Source of the DNA: Planctomycetota bacterium
GTDB taxonomy: Bacteria; Planctomycetota; JAJSAM01; JAJVHW01
Direction: 5' to 3'
Length of the DNA: 64,000 nt
Assembly: GCA_024280885.1 (NCBI GenBank)
Contig: JAJRPF010000021.1
Location: 32,189-96,188 of the forward strand
Shown here: one piece after another, positions 63,737 through 64,000 of the stretch
Position numbering within the stretch: position 1 is the first letter of the stretch
Layout: each line of letters starts with the position of its first letter
The notes under the pieces: generated by a model
The model's input: the letters and a program-made list of their open reading frames with translations, nothing else
The model's database searches: none
What the model was told of the DNA's origin: nothing
Position numbers and translations under genes: made by a program

Positions 63737-63974
63737 GCGCGTGGCGGGGTTTGTGCGTCAGCACAAACCGTGACACGCGCGGTGAGGCGCAGGGAGCGGA
63801 TTCCGCCTGCGAAACCCGGACTTGGGACGCGGCGACTCCCACGTCGAGGACGCGACCCAATGCGCGGCCACGAACCCCAATCGCAGCCCCAGTTGAAGCA
63901 GCCGGAGCCCCGACCGGAGCCGAACATGCGAGCGCGAGCGAGCGGGGAGCCGGAGGCGACCCCAACGAGACACA
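63737..63974. repeat. structured intergenic repeat, family A, copy 6
   Basis: A full unit from GCGCGTGGCGGGGTTTGTGC to the next identical start at 63975. It has the same blocks as copy 5 with scattered substitutions, including one that breaks a base pair of the central hairpin (CCAGTTG). Confidence 0.85.
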
Positions 63975-64000
63975 GCGCGTGGCGGGGTTTGTGCGTCAGC
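63975..64000. repeat. structured intergenic repeat, family A, copy 7 (cut by window end)
   Basis: Twenty-six bases, GCGCGTGGCGGGGTTTGTGC and GTCAGC, identical to the start of copy 6, so the 238-bp array continues beyond the window. Confidence 0.8.

Noticed and set aside
63363..63973. Open frames on the minus strand within the family-A repeats (recurring peptide GFAGGIRSLRLT)
   Set aside because: The same peptide appears in different frames of tandem units because the periods (238, 248 bp) are not multiples of three; no ribosome sites. The frames are a by-product of GC-rich repeats.
63460..64000. CRISPR array
   Set aside because: Units are 238 bp, nearly identical throughout, with no short repeat/spacer alternation and no cas genes.

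Overview
Gene content and composition (GC well above 60% almost throughout, short gene spacing, no introns) point to a bacterium. The mix of a giant alpha-2-macroglobulin, an ECF sigma factor fused to a membrane-anchored C-terminal domain, SUMF1 and PQQ-propeller lipoproteins, large carboxypeptidase-regulatory-like surface proteins and fused isobutyryl-CoA mutase best fits Planctomycetota or a related lineage. This is inference from gene content; no rRNA or tRNA gene was seen to test it.

Layout. 1-11.2 kb (minus): a two-component system (histidine kinase then response regulator, cut by the window edge), a repeat-filled gap, and a 2678-residue thioester alpha-2-macroglobulin. 11.5-16.5 kb (minus): a tight operon thiolase, 3-hydroxybutyryl-CoA dehydrogenase, two acyl-CoA dehydrogenases, archease-like protein. 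16.7-21.2 kb: secreted hydrolase, Wzz-like membrane protein, DUF6429 protein, PQQ-propeller protein, GNAT acetyltransferase and the remnant of a second GNAT. 21.7-26.2 kb (minus): nitrilase, ECF sigma fusion, PyrK-like reductase, SIS isomerase. 26.3-34.5 kb: small unknown protein, terpene-cyclase-fold lipoprotein, degenerate metallopeptidase-like TPR protein, fused isobutyryl-CoA mutase (IcmF), small lipoprotein. 34.8-44.3 kb: SUMF1 lipoprotein, a thioredoxin-like protein interrupted by one in-frame TGA (candidate selenoprotein), a carboxypeptidase-regulatory protein, and the overlapping crcB / DUF418 / hrpB set. 44.4-54.1 kb: feoAB, dus, a TIM44-like zinc-ribbon protein, uppP, and thrS overlapping an SDR threonine dehydrogenase. 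54.2-62.9 kb: a VWA protein plus protein-kinase pair, a small unknown, a LMW-phosphatase/arsenate-reductase-like protein, a second giant carboxypeptidase-regulatory protein, and a low-GC SGNH hydrolase that looks transferred.

Metabolism: the thiolase/dehydrogenase operon and IcmF (encoded 14 kb away) together would handle short-chain acyl-CoA oxidation and butyryl/isobutyryl-CoA interconversion. ThrRS and threonine dehydrogenase share a substrate and overlap by 4 bp.

The most striking non-coding signal is a family of about 240-260-bp intergenic repeats (copies near 2.9, 21.4, 28.4, 28.7, 63.5, 63.7 and 64.0 kb, partly in tandem) with hairpins whose stems change in a compensating way between copies. 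It recurs beside an 85-bp inverted repeat (11.4 and 28.2 kb) and a short shared motif; one copy sits exactly at the broken end of a GNAT gene. The second striking item is the TGA-interrupted thioredoxin-like gene at 36.0-37.1 kb, with a hairpin fitting the bacterial SECIS layout just after the TGA.
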